A stretch of DNA of 64,000 nt, from the NCBI GenBank assembly GCA_963733265.1, contig CAVTCF010000003.1, forward strand, positions 186,001 to 250,000, written 5' to 3'. The translations under genes and the position numbers were made by a program. The notes under the pieces are model-generated. The model made no database searches, was not told the DNA's origin, and worked only from the letters and a program-made list of their open reading frames with translations. Positions 35,325-43,714 of this stretch are shown here, piece by piece. The stretch is from PALSA-1006 sp963733265. Its GTDB lineage: Bacteria; Pseudomonadota; Gammaproteobacteria; Burkholderiales; Gallionellaceae. Every line of letters starts with the position of its first letter. The stretch's first letter is position 1.

Positions 35325-36629
35325 ATGGAAAAGAAACTACTGATCATCGCAATTTTAAGCGCGCTGACTTGTACTACACAGGCGCATGCAGGCGCATTGG
35401 ACACGAATCAGGAAGGAGGGGCGCTCAGACAAGACAGCACGGGCATCAGGCTCTATGATGATGCAAATACATCTATGCATATTTATGGAATCGTTGAAGC
35501 GACCATCAGCAACGCGAACAGTCAGTCTGTGACTGGGGGAACAGCTTCTGCTGCAGGTTTTCAAACTGCTTGGTTTAGCGGTAATCGCTTGGGGTTTGAT
35601 GCCGATCATGCTTTGGCATTTGGCGATGAAGTTGGTTTGCCGGGTTTGAAAATAATCTCGAAATTGGAAGCTGAGTTCGAACTTCCAACGGGTAGTATGG
35701 ATACTAATAACGTGTTATTCAATCGTGATGCCTGGGTTGGCTTCTATAGCGACGATCTGGGTAAAGTCACCTTGGGCCGTCAGAACACGCTGACGCGAGA
35801 TTTCACGCAAAACTGGGGTGACCCCTATGGTACTGATAATGTCACCTTGAAAGAGGGCGGTTACTCCAACGTCAATAACTTCAAGCAATTCATTTTCTAT
35901 TCCGGTAGCGCAGATGGAACGCGTCTAAATAGTGCAGTCGAGTGGAAGAAAAAATTTGGCTCACATGTGGTTGCCGGACTTGGTTATGGCTTCTCATCAA
36001 CTGGTCCTGGCGGGGGCAATGGCAATGGCGGCGGGGTTGCCGGAGACTTTACCAACGGTTCTACCGAGGAAGGTTCAATTGCCTATAATGCCCTTGAGTT
36101 GGGCGATGGCAAACTCAGTGTCAATGCATCTTATGATGAATCGAATGTTGCAGATCTGATCCATCAATCAGAACTCATTGGCGGCAATTACCACATAGGA
36201 ATTTTTCGTTTGAATGCCGGATATGTGCATTACACCGCACAACAAGGCGCCAACAACAGCTTGGGTACTCGTACCGACAATTCATGGACCGTCTCGTTCA
36301 GCTTAATGCCAGAAGGAAGAATGAAATACGATCTCGGCTACCAGCAAATGAAAGGAACTAATGCGGGTTTTAATGGATCAGGACACACTTTGAATCCATT
36401 CGGAAATACCTCGGGAGTAACCGCAGTTGCAGACGGCGCGAAAAATACGCTTTACGGTTCGATCATTTTTCGTGCCGATAGCCAGACAGATTTTTATCTG
36501 GCAGCAGATTATATGAACGTGACGGGTAACTGGGTTATCGGAGATGCTCAGGGCGGAGGGGTTATCGGAGCTGGACAAGCAGCAGCGAATGAAACTGAAG
36601 TTGCAGTGGGTGTACGTTTTAAATTCTAA
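35325..36629 (+). CDS. Gram-negative general porin
   Basis: 434 residues. A signal peptide ends after about residue 24 (TQAHAGALD). The rest is a 16-strand type barrel: IRLYDDANTSMHIYGIVEAT at the start, NRLGFDADHALAFGDEVGLP, DAWVGFYSDDLGKVTLGRQN (the usual RNAFVGL...G...GR motif), and a final strand VAVGVRFKF ending in Phe, as needed for BAM assembly. Porins of this family in betaproteobacteria pass small anions and organic acids. AAGGGAG sits seven bases before the ATG. It is divergent to the TctDE-like system and upstream of the ABC importer, and probably delivers the same substrate. Confidence 0.93.
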   Translation: MEKKLLIIAILSALTCTTQAHAGALDTNQEGGALRQDSTGIRLYDDANTSMHIYGIVEATISNANSQSVTGGTASAAGFQTAWFSGNRLGFDADHALAFGDEVGLPGLKIISKLEAEFELPTGSMDTNNVLFNRDAWVGFYSDDLGKVTLGRQNTLTRDFTQNWGDPYGTDNVTLKEGGYSNVNNFKQFIFYSGSADGTRLNSAVEWKKKFGSHVVAGLGYGFSSTGPGGGNGNGGGVAGDFTNGSTEEGSIAYNALELGDGKLSVNASYDESNVADLIHQSELIGGNYHIGIFRLNAGYVHYTAQQGANNSLGTRTDNSWTVSFSLMPEGRMKYDLGYQQMKGTNAGFNGSGHTLNPFGNTSGVTAVADGAKNTLYGSIIFRADSQTDFYLAADYMNVTGNWVIGDAQGGGVIGAGQAAANETEVAVGVRFKF

Positions 36630-36826
36630 GTTATCACCAAGTGCAGCGATAGCTAGTAAAGAACCATTTAAAGCATGTTTTTAGAACGCTATCGTTGGCA
36701 AGTTACAATGAATTAGGTTTATGCACCACTCGAACCAGATTATGTTCTTTGTAATTTATATAAATGATGCCAAATCATCGCTATTTCGGGGTGAGGCGGC
36801 ATTCAACCGACAAAAGGGAGATAACC

Positions 36827-37822
36827 ATGAAACTACAGCACAAATTATTGACGGCCATGTTGTTGCTGGCGTCCAGCCTGAATACATACGCTGACGACAA
36901 AATCACCATCATGGTGGGAGGCATGGAAAAACAGATATATTTACCTGCCATGCTGGCGGAGCAGCTTGGCTATTTGAAAGAAACAGGTCTGGACATTGAA
37001 TTGCTGAGCGAACCGGCTGGTGTAAATGCAGAAACCGAGATGCTGTCAGGAGCGGCGCAAGGTGTAGTCGGATTCTATGACCATACTATTGACTTGCAGG
37101 CACGGGGAAAAATGGTGCAATCGGTTGTGCAGTTCAGCCAGGCGCCTGGTGAAGTGATTTTGGTTTCCAAAGCTGCAGCGAACACTATTAAGTCGCCGGC
37201 AGACTTCAAAGGCAAGACTATGGGAGTAACAGGTCTTGGTTCTTCCACCAATTTCCTGACGCAATTTTTGGCTGCCAAGAACGGGGTTAAGAGTTCCGAA
37301 TTTACAACACTTCCTGTTGGTGGCGGATCAACCTTCGTTGCTGCCATGTCGCAGGGAAAGATTGACGCCGGCATGACTACTGAGCCAACCGTCTCCCAAT
37401 TGGTATCTACCGGCGCGGCCACTGTTTTGGTCGATCTGCGCACCACAAAAGGAACCGAGACGGCGCTGGGTGGCACTTATCCTGCCGCCTGCCTTTATAT
37501 GCCAACCTCCTGGGTTAGTACGCACAAAGTTGAAGTACAAAAGATCGTGACGGCCTTCGTGAAGACGCTGAAGTTCATCAATACCCATAGTGCCAAGGAG
37601 ATCACAGAAAAGATGCCGCCGGATTACTACTCGTCCAATAAGCAGATGTATATCGCTGCGCTGGACGGTGGCAAGATGATGTTCACACCTGATGGCATGA
37701 TGCCCGAAAATGGCCCTGCCACTGTGCTGCAAGTTTTGAGCAACTTCGACAAGGCGGTACAAGGCAAGACGATCAATCTGGCGAATACGTTTACAACCGA
37801 ATTTGTGAAAGCAGCCAAATAA
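36827..37822 (+). CDS. NMT1/SsuA-family ABC transporter substrate-binding protein
   Basis: 331 residues from the ATG at 36827, chosen for the GGGAG site six bases upstream and because it starts a clean signal peptide (MKLQHKLLTAMLLLASS, cleaved near TYA). The mature protein has the two-lobe NMT1/THI5-like pattern: YLPAMLAEQLGYLKETGLDI, then DLQARGKMVQSVVQ, LKGKTMGVTG-type FKGKTMGVTGLGSSTN and DAGMTTEPTVSQL. The family binds aliphatic sulfonates, nitrate, pyrimidines or aromatic acids, so substrate is unclear. Its stop overlaps the ATPase start by one base. Confidence 0.88.
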   Translation: MKLQHKLLTAMLLLASSLNTYADDKITIMVGGMEKQIYLPAMLAEQLGYLKETGLDIELLSEPAGVNAETEMLSGAAQGVVGFYDHTIDLQARGKMVQSVVQFSQAPGEVILVSKAAANTIKSPADFKGKTMGVTGLGSSTNFLTQFLAAKNGVKSSEFTTLPVGGGSTFVAAMSQGKIDAGMTTEPTVSQLVSTGAATVLVDLRTTKGTETALGGTYPAACLYMPTSWVSTHKVEVQKIVTAFVKTLKFINTHSAKEITEKMPPDYYSSNKQMYIAALDGGKMMFTPDGMMPENGPATVLQVLSNFDKAVQGKTINLANTFTTEFVKAAK

Positions 37823-38598
37823 TGACTAACGTTGCGATAGAACTGACGAATGTCAGTAGAAAGTTCATCAGCCCGGCAGGCAAGGTAACGCTGGCGCTGA
37901 GAGATTTCAGCCTGACCGTCAACGAGGGTGATTTTTGCGCAATAGTCGGACCAACCGGCTGCGGAAAATCAACTACGCTGGGCATGATTACCGGTCTGAG
38001 TCCACCGTCAAGCGGCAGCGTCAGAGTGTTTGGCAAGCCAGTCACTGGCATTGATCCGAACATCGGTTTTGTGTTTCAGGCCGACGCCGTTTTTCCATGG
38101 AAAAACGTGATTGATAATGTGGCGATAGGTCCCATATTTCGCGGTCAGGATAAACAGACTGCCAATGACAGGGCTGCGGAATGGGTGCGCAGAGTCGGAC
38201 TGGCAGGCTTCGAACACCACTACCCACACCAGTTGTCCGGTGGAATGAGAAAACGCGTCGCATTGGCACAAACGTTTATCAATGAACCGAAAATACTGCT
38301 GATGGATGAGCCTTTTTCGGCGCTGGATGTGCAAACCCGCGCGCTGATGCAAGAAGAGCTGCTGACCCTGTGGTCGGAGAAAAAAGCTTCGGTGGTGTTC
38401 GTCACACATGACATTGAAGAAGCAATTGCACTGGCCGACCGCGTTGTGGTGCTGACTAAAGGTCCCGGTTCCGTCAAGAGTAGCTATGAGATTCCACTGG
38501 CTCGCCCGCGTAATGTGTCAGAGGCCCGGTACACCAAGGAATTCATCGACCTGTCCAAGCAGATTTGGTTCGACTTGAAAGATGAAGTGCAAATTTAG
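37822..38598 (+). CDS. ABC transporter ATP-binding protein, SsuB/TauB type
   Basis: 258 residues. Walker A GPTGCGKSTT (43-52), Q-loop at VFQADAVFPW, signature LSGGMRKRV, Walker B ILLMDEPFSALD and H-loop VFVTHDIEEA are complete. It hydrolyses ATP to power the permease encoded next. Close to SsuB, TauB and NrtD by length and Q-loop context. It starts one base inside the previous stop (TAATG), and the permease follows 15 bases later, so the three make one transporter. Confidence 0.95.
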   Translation: MTNVAIELTNVSRKFISPAGKVTLALRDFSLTVNEGDFCAIVGPTGCGKSTTLGMITGLSPPSSGSVRVFGKPVTGIDPNIGFVFQADAVFPWKNVIDNVAIGPIFRGQDKQTANDRAAEWVRRVGLAGFEHHYPHQLSGGMRKRVALAQTFINEPKILLMDEPFSALDVQTRALMQEELLTLWSEKKASVVFVTHDIEEAIALADRVVVLTKGPGSVKSSYEIPLARPRNVSEARYTKEFIDLSKQIWFDLKDEVQI

Positions 38599-38613
38599 AC
38601 TGGAATTTATACT

Positions 38614-39477
38614 ATGACTACTACTAACAACAATCTAAAGCATCCGGAAATCGGCGAGGAAGAGCGTAAAGCAATTTTACGTGCCGTCAACCATCGTCGC
38701 CTCGTCATTTTTTTACGCATCGCAGTTGCCGTTGTGACATTGGCAGGATGGGAGCTGGCCGTTGATTACGGATTGATGGACGCCTTCTTCTTCTCCAAGC
38801 CTTCGGAAATATATGATCAACTTTCTGTGTGGATAACCGAAGGGACGGCACAAGGTCCGCTATGGAAGGAGTTGCTCGTAACAATGGAAGAAACGGTTTT
38901 AGGTTTCCTGATCGGTAGTGTCCTTGGAATTTTTTTCGGCGTTGCATTGGGCAGAAACAAGCTGGCATCTGATGTATTCAGCATCTATATCAAAGTCGCC
39001 AATGCCATACCGCGTGTAGTTCTGGGCTCGATCTTTATCATCATATTTGGCCTCGGCATGGGATCCAAGGTTGCACTGGCAGTTGTGATGGTGTTCTTTG
39101 TCGTGTTCGGCAACGCCTTTCAGGGGGTGCGTGAAGCCGACAAAAATCTTATCGCAAACGCTTATATTCTTGGTGCAAATAAACGCCAAGTAACATTTGG
39201 AGTCGTTTTTCCGTCGGCACTGACCTGGATATTGGCTAGCCTGCATGTCAGTTTTGGTTTTGCATTGGTAGGAGCCGTAGTCGGTGAATTTCTCGGTTCG
39301 AGACATGGTATAGGCTTGTTGATCGCAACGGCTCAGGGTGCGTTCAACGCAGCAGGCGTTTTCGCGGCGATGGTCGTCCTCGCCGTAGTGGCATTGGCGG
39401 CAGAATATCTACTGACTGCCATTGAAGACAAATTATTGAAATGGCGTCCGGCCCAGTTCGTTGAACACGGGATGTAA
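38614..39477 (+). CDS. ABC transporter permease, SsuC/TauC type
   Basis: 287 residues with about six spans. The EAA-like coupling motif appears as EADKNLIANAYILGANKRQV about 95 residues from the C-terminus. The first 35 residues are cytosolic and charged, after which spans run from about 32 onward (LVIFLRIAVAVVTLAGWELA). Typical binding-protein-dependent transport system inner-membrane component. It is followed after 80 bases by the ATP-citrate-lyase-like genes in the same direction. Confidence 0.93.
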   Translation: MTTTNNNLKHPEIGEEERKAILRAVNHRRLVIFLRIAVAVVTLAGWELAVDYGLMDAFFFSKPSEIYDQLSVWITEGTAQGPLWKELLVTMEETVLGFLIGSVLGIFFGVALGRNKLASDVFSIYIKVANAIPRVVLGSIFIIIFGLGMGSKVALAVVMVFFVVFGNAFQGVREADKNLIANAYILGANKRQVTFGVVFPSALTWILASLHVSFGFALVGAVVGEFLGSRHGIGLLIATAQGAFNAAGVFAAMVVLAVVALAAEYLLTAIEDKLLKWRPAQFVEHGM

Positions 39478-39557
39478 TTTTTCAATAAGCCAAGCATTCG
39501 TCCCATTGTCTTCCTCGGCACAAAAGCTGAAATCGTTATAGATAAGGTCATTGAACA

Positions 39558-40838
39558 ATGAATATAAGCGGCATGCGCTACGGAGCGAAAATGCTCGATA
39601 TCGTTGAGTTTCCAACCTCAGAAGTACTTGGTCCGGAAGCCAGCGAACGCGAGATTCACAGCCTGATCGAACGTTATGGTTCAATTTTCGTTAAACCTAT
39701 CTTCAGGGGCGGGATAGGAAAAAAAGGAAAGTCGGGGTTGATCGGACATGTGAAAGATCTGAAATCGGCACTGGCCGAGAAAGAGCGGCTGTACTTTGCC
39801 TCTTACAAAGTTGGCGACGTTATTTACAAGTCTCGTGGGGTCACTTTCGAGGGGGCTGTTCCTGCGCAACATGAGATATATTTTTCGATTACCGATTCGA
39901 CTCGTTACCGCGCGCCTGTTATGACGCTTACTCATCATGGCGGCATCGAGATCGAGGAACTGGATAAAGACCAGATCATTGAAGTCCCCTTCGATCCGCT
40001 GACCGGCCTCAAGTCCTTTGTTATCTCGAATGCACTGTCCGACCTGGGGGCACCCAGAGAGATCGTATCTCCACTGGTGCAAAACCTTCCCAAGCTTTGG
40101 GATTTGTACCACCACTACGGCATGTCCACGCTGGAGCTCAATCCTATCCGTATGATGGAGAGCAAGACTGGCTCTCTGATCCCGGTGGCTTGTGACTTTA
40201 AGTGCGGATTTGATCGTGACGATTCGCGCGTAAAGCGTTTGAATCTGCCCGAAGATCTCTTTATCACTGAAGCGAATGATTTTGAACTTGAGATCAATCA
40301 ACTGAGAACCTATCAGGGCCAAAGCGATGTCTATGTCATCAATGAGAAAGGAACTATTCTGGCGCCAACTTTTGGCGGCGGTGCTAATTCCTTGGTTAGC
40401 GAAGTACTGGGTAACGATGCCATCATTTCTTCCGATTTCGGCGGCAATCCGCCGTACGAAAAGATGTACGAAGTGATGCGTATCTGCCTCAAATATTATC
40501 TCAAGCAATCCAATGTGCTGTTCATCATCGGCGGCAAGGCGAACAACACCGACATCTTTGTCACATTCAGAGCGATGGCCGATGCATTGCGCGATTACTT
40601 TAGTGAATACGGTCCAACACCGTTGTATGTAGTGATAGGCCGCGGCGGACCCAATGTGATACGCGGCATGGGAGCATTCAAGGATGTGCTCGACTCGTTG
40701 CGCATTCCCTATCAGATATTTGGTTTCGACTCCGCCATGACAGATGTGGTGAATTACGCGCAGGAGGCGAATCGCTGGATGAAGAATAGTGGTCGCGCTG
40801 AAGTGGCTGAGGTATTGGGGCTACCAGCCAACGCTTGA
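39558..40838 (+). CDS. ATP-citrate-lyase/succinyl-CoA-synthetase beta-like subunit
   Basis: 426 residues. An ATP-grasp N-terminal half (SIFVKPIFRGGIGKKGKSGL, THHGGIEIEELD, STLELNPI, ACDFKCGFD) is followed by a CoA-ligase/citrate-binding half (APTFGGGANSLVSE, LFIIGGKANNTDIFVTF, YVVIGRGGPNVIRGMGAF). This order and these motifs match the small (beta-type) part of ATP-citrate lyase and citryl-CoA synthetase more than housekeeping SucC. The family makes an acyl-CoA from a carboxylate and ATP through a phosphohistidine on the partner. The partner follows after a palindromic repeat. The real substrate could be citrate, a methylcitrate or another 3-hydroxy acid; inference. Confidence 0.8.
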   Translation: MNISGMRYGAKMLDIVEFPTSEVLGPEASEREIHSLIERYGSIFVKPIFRGGIGKKGKSGLIGHVKDLKSALAEKERLYFASYKVGDVIYKSRGVTFEGAVPAQHEIYFSITDSTRYRAPVMTLTHHGGIEIEELDKDQIIEVPFDPLTGLKSFVISNALSDLGAPREIVSPLVQNLPKLWDLYHHYGMSTLELNPIRMMESKTGSLIPVACDFKCGFDRDDSRVKRLNLPEDLFITEANDFELEINQLRTYQGQSDVYVINEKGTILAPTFGGGANSLVSEVLGNDAIISSDFGGNPPYEKMYEVMRICLKYYLKQSNVLFIIGGKANNTDIFVTFRAMADALRDYFSEYGPTPLYVVIGRGGPNVIRGMGAFKDVLDSLRIPYQIFGFDSAMTDVVNYAQEANRWMKNSGRAEVAEVLGLPANA

Positions 40839-40851
40839 GTGAGTGAGATAG

Positions 40852-40933
40852 GTAGGGTGGGCACGTAGTTTGTGCCCACGAGTTCCCATAATCAATCTTT
40901 ACCGCGTGGACACATAAAATGTGCCCACCCTAC
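40852..40933. repeat. Palindromic dispersed repeat (REP/MITE-like)
   Basis: Terminal inverted arms GTAGGGTGGGCAC (40852-40864) and GTGCCCACCCTAC (40921-40933) are perfectly complementary over 13 bases, and each side contains a further internal inversion (TGGGCAC...GTGCCCA; ACACATAAAATGTG). It could fold into a cruciform or a long RNA stem between two co-oriented enzyme genes, where it may stabilise or attenuate mRNA. A related shorter element lies at 54564-54587. Confidence 0.75.
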
Positions 40934-40953
40934 AAATAGCAAAGTGAAATACA

Positions 40954-43653
40954 ATGAGAAATCCCAGCATTGAAAACTTTAAGTATTTTGTCGGAATCAA
41001 GTCGTTGGAGGAAATTGCGACTGCTGAAGATCGCATCTGCGTCCTGAACATAACGGGAAACGAATCCCGTGCCGTGACCCCGGTGAGTCACGCTTATTCG
41101 GGTGGAAATGTGGTGTTCGGTACTTCGCCGGGGCGTTGCGGACAATTCCTGGAAACGTCCATCGGCAACATTCCCGTTTACAACAATGTACGCGAAGGGT
41201 TGGATGCCGGGCACAGATTTAATGTCGGCGTCGTTTATCTTCCGCCTTCGGCTGTACGAGACGGTGTCGCAGAGCTGATACGCGTAAATTCCAATGTGGA
41301 AAAGGTCATCATTCTCACCGAGAAAGTGTCGGCTCATGATGCGCGTGAGATACGTGCGCTCGGACAACAAAGCGGTGTGGATATTTTCGGCGCCAACTGT
41401 CTCGGAGTGGCAGATTCGTGGAACCATATTCGCATCGGCGGCGCACTTGGCGGCGACAAACCCGAAGAAAGTCTGCGCAAAGGTTCCATTGCTATCTATT
41501 CAAATTCCGGTAACTTCACCACCACCATCGCCAATTATTTGGCTATCAGCGGCTGGGGCACGACTACACTGATTTCCAGCGGAAAAGATGTATTTATCAA
41601 TTTTGCAGCCCCGGAATTTGCCTACGCCATGGACAATGATCCGCGTACCAAGGCAGCGGTTTTGTATTCCGAACCGGGCGGTTACTACGAAGAATCGGTT
41701 ATTTTTAAAAAGCCTGTTATTGCTTGCGTTGTGGGGCGCTGGAAAGCTAACCTGACTCGAGCTGTCGGCCATGCCGGTGCAATAGGCGGAACCGGAGATA
41801 GCGCACTGTCCAAAGAAAAATGGTTCATGGACAAGTTTGGCGTGAGCGACATCTTCACCCCTGAAAACCCGGTGTGTTCGGCAAAAGGCGCGGTGGTCAC
41901 CAACATTTCCCACATTCCGCAGGCGCTGACTGCGGTGATGAAGTTGAACGGCATGGAGAAAGATTTCCCGCCGGAAGGTAATCTGGAACTTAAGCCATGG
42001 TTCGGCAATAACCAGGGGCTGAACCTTCCGCCAGCGTTACGCATTCCTGTGGTCAAGGCTTTGGCACCTTACGACGCGCAAATTGCCGAACTGCTCAAAC
42101 ACGTGGGCACCCTCTTCCCGCGTCAGTCCATGAAAGACTGTTCGGGCAGCTCGGTGATGGACCCCAAGAGCCAGATTACCAAGGTCAATGGCATTTCAAT
42201 TCTGGATACTGCCAAACAGCCGTTGGAATCGAATTTGTGTATGGCGCTGGTGCGCGAGATCAACGATGCCAATGACAACACATTGTTCAATCTGGCCGTG
42301 GCGGCGCGCGTCAATCTTTATGGCGAAGTGATGCTGGCTGCTGCCGATGCGGCACGCGAGGCAGGCAACGCTTCAAACACCGCAATCAGTGCCGCTGTGG
42401 CACTGCTTGGTCCAAAGCGTGCGGAAGCTGCGCGGCAGGCAGCAGATACTTTGATGGATCTGTTTGCGCACTCCGGTCTGGTTAAAGGAGATGACGAACA
42501 CACCAGCATCACACCAAAAATAGCCAGTGAGATTCAGTTGGCAAGCTTGTTGGGAAAGTCGCCGGATGTTAAAGCCGTGGCACTGCTCGATGCTTACGAC
42601 AAGCGCGGCGGTAAATCAGTATTTGTGCGCTACCTGCGCTCGTTGCAAGGACACCCGACACTGGATGCTGTGATTGCCGCACTTACAACGACCATCGCTT
42701 GGGAGCCTCTTATCCGCAAACGCATCTCGCGCCTGACCGTGCGCAATCTGCCCTGGTATGCCCACTTGTTCGCCGTCACCTTGGGTGCGGCGACCGAGAG
42801 CAAGAACCATAGCCCGGATCAATTCTGCGGTATCGACAATAAAGAAATTCTGGAATCGTGGACTATCACCGAATTGGCTTATCTCTCCCTGCTGGGAGAG
42901 CGCCCGACGGCGGCAAGTCTGTTTCCGTTTCAGGTCATACTGGGACTGATTATCTCCAACGGTGTCGGTTCTATTTCTGCTCAGGGTTGCAAAGGTGCGG
43001 TATCGGCAGACGGTCCGGAATCTCCGGAACGGGTGCAGATTAACAAGGCGATGATCGGCTTCCTCACCCATACCGGTTTTGCGCATGGCGGCAATGGCTT
43101 TGAGGGCATTCGCTTTCTAAGCGAAATTTTCAGTGAAACAAACTTGCTCGATGCCAGCGTTGCCGACCATGGACTTGACCTCGAAGCGATGGCGACGAAA
43201 TTTGCTCTGGAATTTAATCAAGAGAAAAAAGCGGGCAAGGAGATAGGTATGCCGGTACGCAATATTCCCTGCATCAACCATCCGGTTTTCAAGGGGCGTC
43301 AGGTCAACAAAGACCCGCGCGAGGTTTATATCGCAGAGCTGTTTGCGGAGCGGGGTGAAAAGAACGTGTTCCACGACTTTTACCGGATGCTGGTTCAGGC
43401 TCTGTTCGACAATGGCGTGACCAATAACGTGTTCTGCGTAAATATTGATGCCATGATTGCCGCGATGTTGCTGAAACTCTTGTGGCCCCGTTACCGTAAA
43501 GGCGAATTTAGCGAAAGTGCACTTGAAATGGCCGCGTTCACTGCTTTTTTATTTGGCCGCATGGCGGGATGTGCAGGAGAAATTGACGATCACATTAATC
43601 GTGGCCGCAATATGGATACGCGTACTCCGACTTCGCAATGTAGTCACGTTTGA
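40954..43653 (+). CDS. ATP-citrate-lyase-like large subunit (CoA-binding/ligase plus citrate-synthase-like domain)
   Basis: 899 residues. Residues about 1-330 are a CoA-binding and CoA-ligase unit; the phospho-acceptor His273 lies in AVGHAGAIGG. Residues about 400-640 form a less conserved helical stretch. The C-terminal 270 residues resemble the citryl-CoA lyase/citrate-synthase fold: HGGNGFEGIRF (711-721), His776 (CINHPVF) and Asp832 (VNIDAMIAAML) line up with the catalytic His and Asp of ATP-citrate lyase. So the pair could cleave citrate or a homologue to acetyl-CoA (or an acyl-CoA) and an oxoacid. Longer than Chlorobium AclA by the middle insert. The family assignment is solid, the substrate is not. 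Confidence 0.8.
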   Translation: MRNPSIENFKYFVGIKSLEEIATAEDRICVLNITGNESRAVTPVSHAYSGGNVVFGTSPGRCGQFLETSIGNIPVYNNVREGLDAGHRFNVGVVYLPPSAVRDGVAELIRVNSNVEKVIILTEKVSAHDAREIRALGQQSGVDIFGANCLGVADSWNHIRIGGALGGDKPEESLRKGSIAIYSNSGNFTTTIANYLAISGWGTTTLISSGKDVFINFAAPEFAYAMDNDPRTKAAVLYSEPGGYYEESVIFKKPVIACVVGRWKANLTRAVGHAGAIGGTGDSALSKEKWFMDKFGVSDIFTPENPVCSAKGAVVTNISHIPQALTAVMKLNGMEKDFPPEGNLELKPWFGNNQGLNLPPALRIPVVKALAPYDAQIAELLKHVGTLFPRQSMKDCSGSSVMDPKSQITKVNGISILDTAKQPLESNLCMALVREINDANDNTLFNLAVAARVNLYGEVMLAAADAAREAGNASNTAISAAVALLGPKRAEAARQAADTLMDLFAHSGLVKGDDEHTSITPKIASEIQLASLLGKSPDVKAVALLDAYDKRGGKSVFVRYLRSLQGHPTLDAVIAALTTTIAWEPLIRKRISRLTVRNLPWYAHLFAVTLGAATESKNHSPDQFCGIDNKEILESWTITELAYLSLLGERPTAASLFPFQVILGLIISNGVGSISAQGCKGAVSADGPESPERVQINKAMIGFLTHTGFAHGGNGFEGIRFLSEIFSETNLLDASVADHGLDLEAMATKFALEFNQEKKAGKEIGMPVRNIPCINHPVFKGRQVNKDPREVYIAELFAERGEKNVFHDFYRMLVQALFDNGVTNNVFCVNIDAMIAAMLLKLLWPRYRKGEFSESALEMAAFTAFLFGRMAGCAGEIDDHINRGRNMDTRTPTSQCSHV

Positions 43654-43714
43654 TATCAAAACTACAACGCGGTTTGAATAGCCGGCGAAATTTATTTTTT
43701 TAAGGAAATATTGG

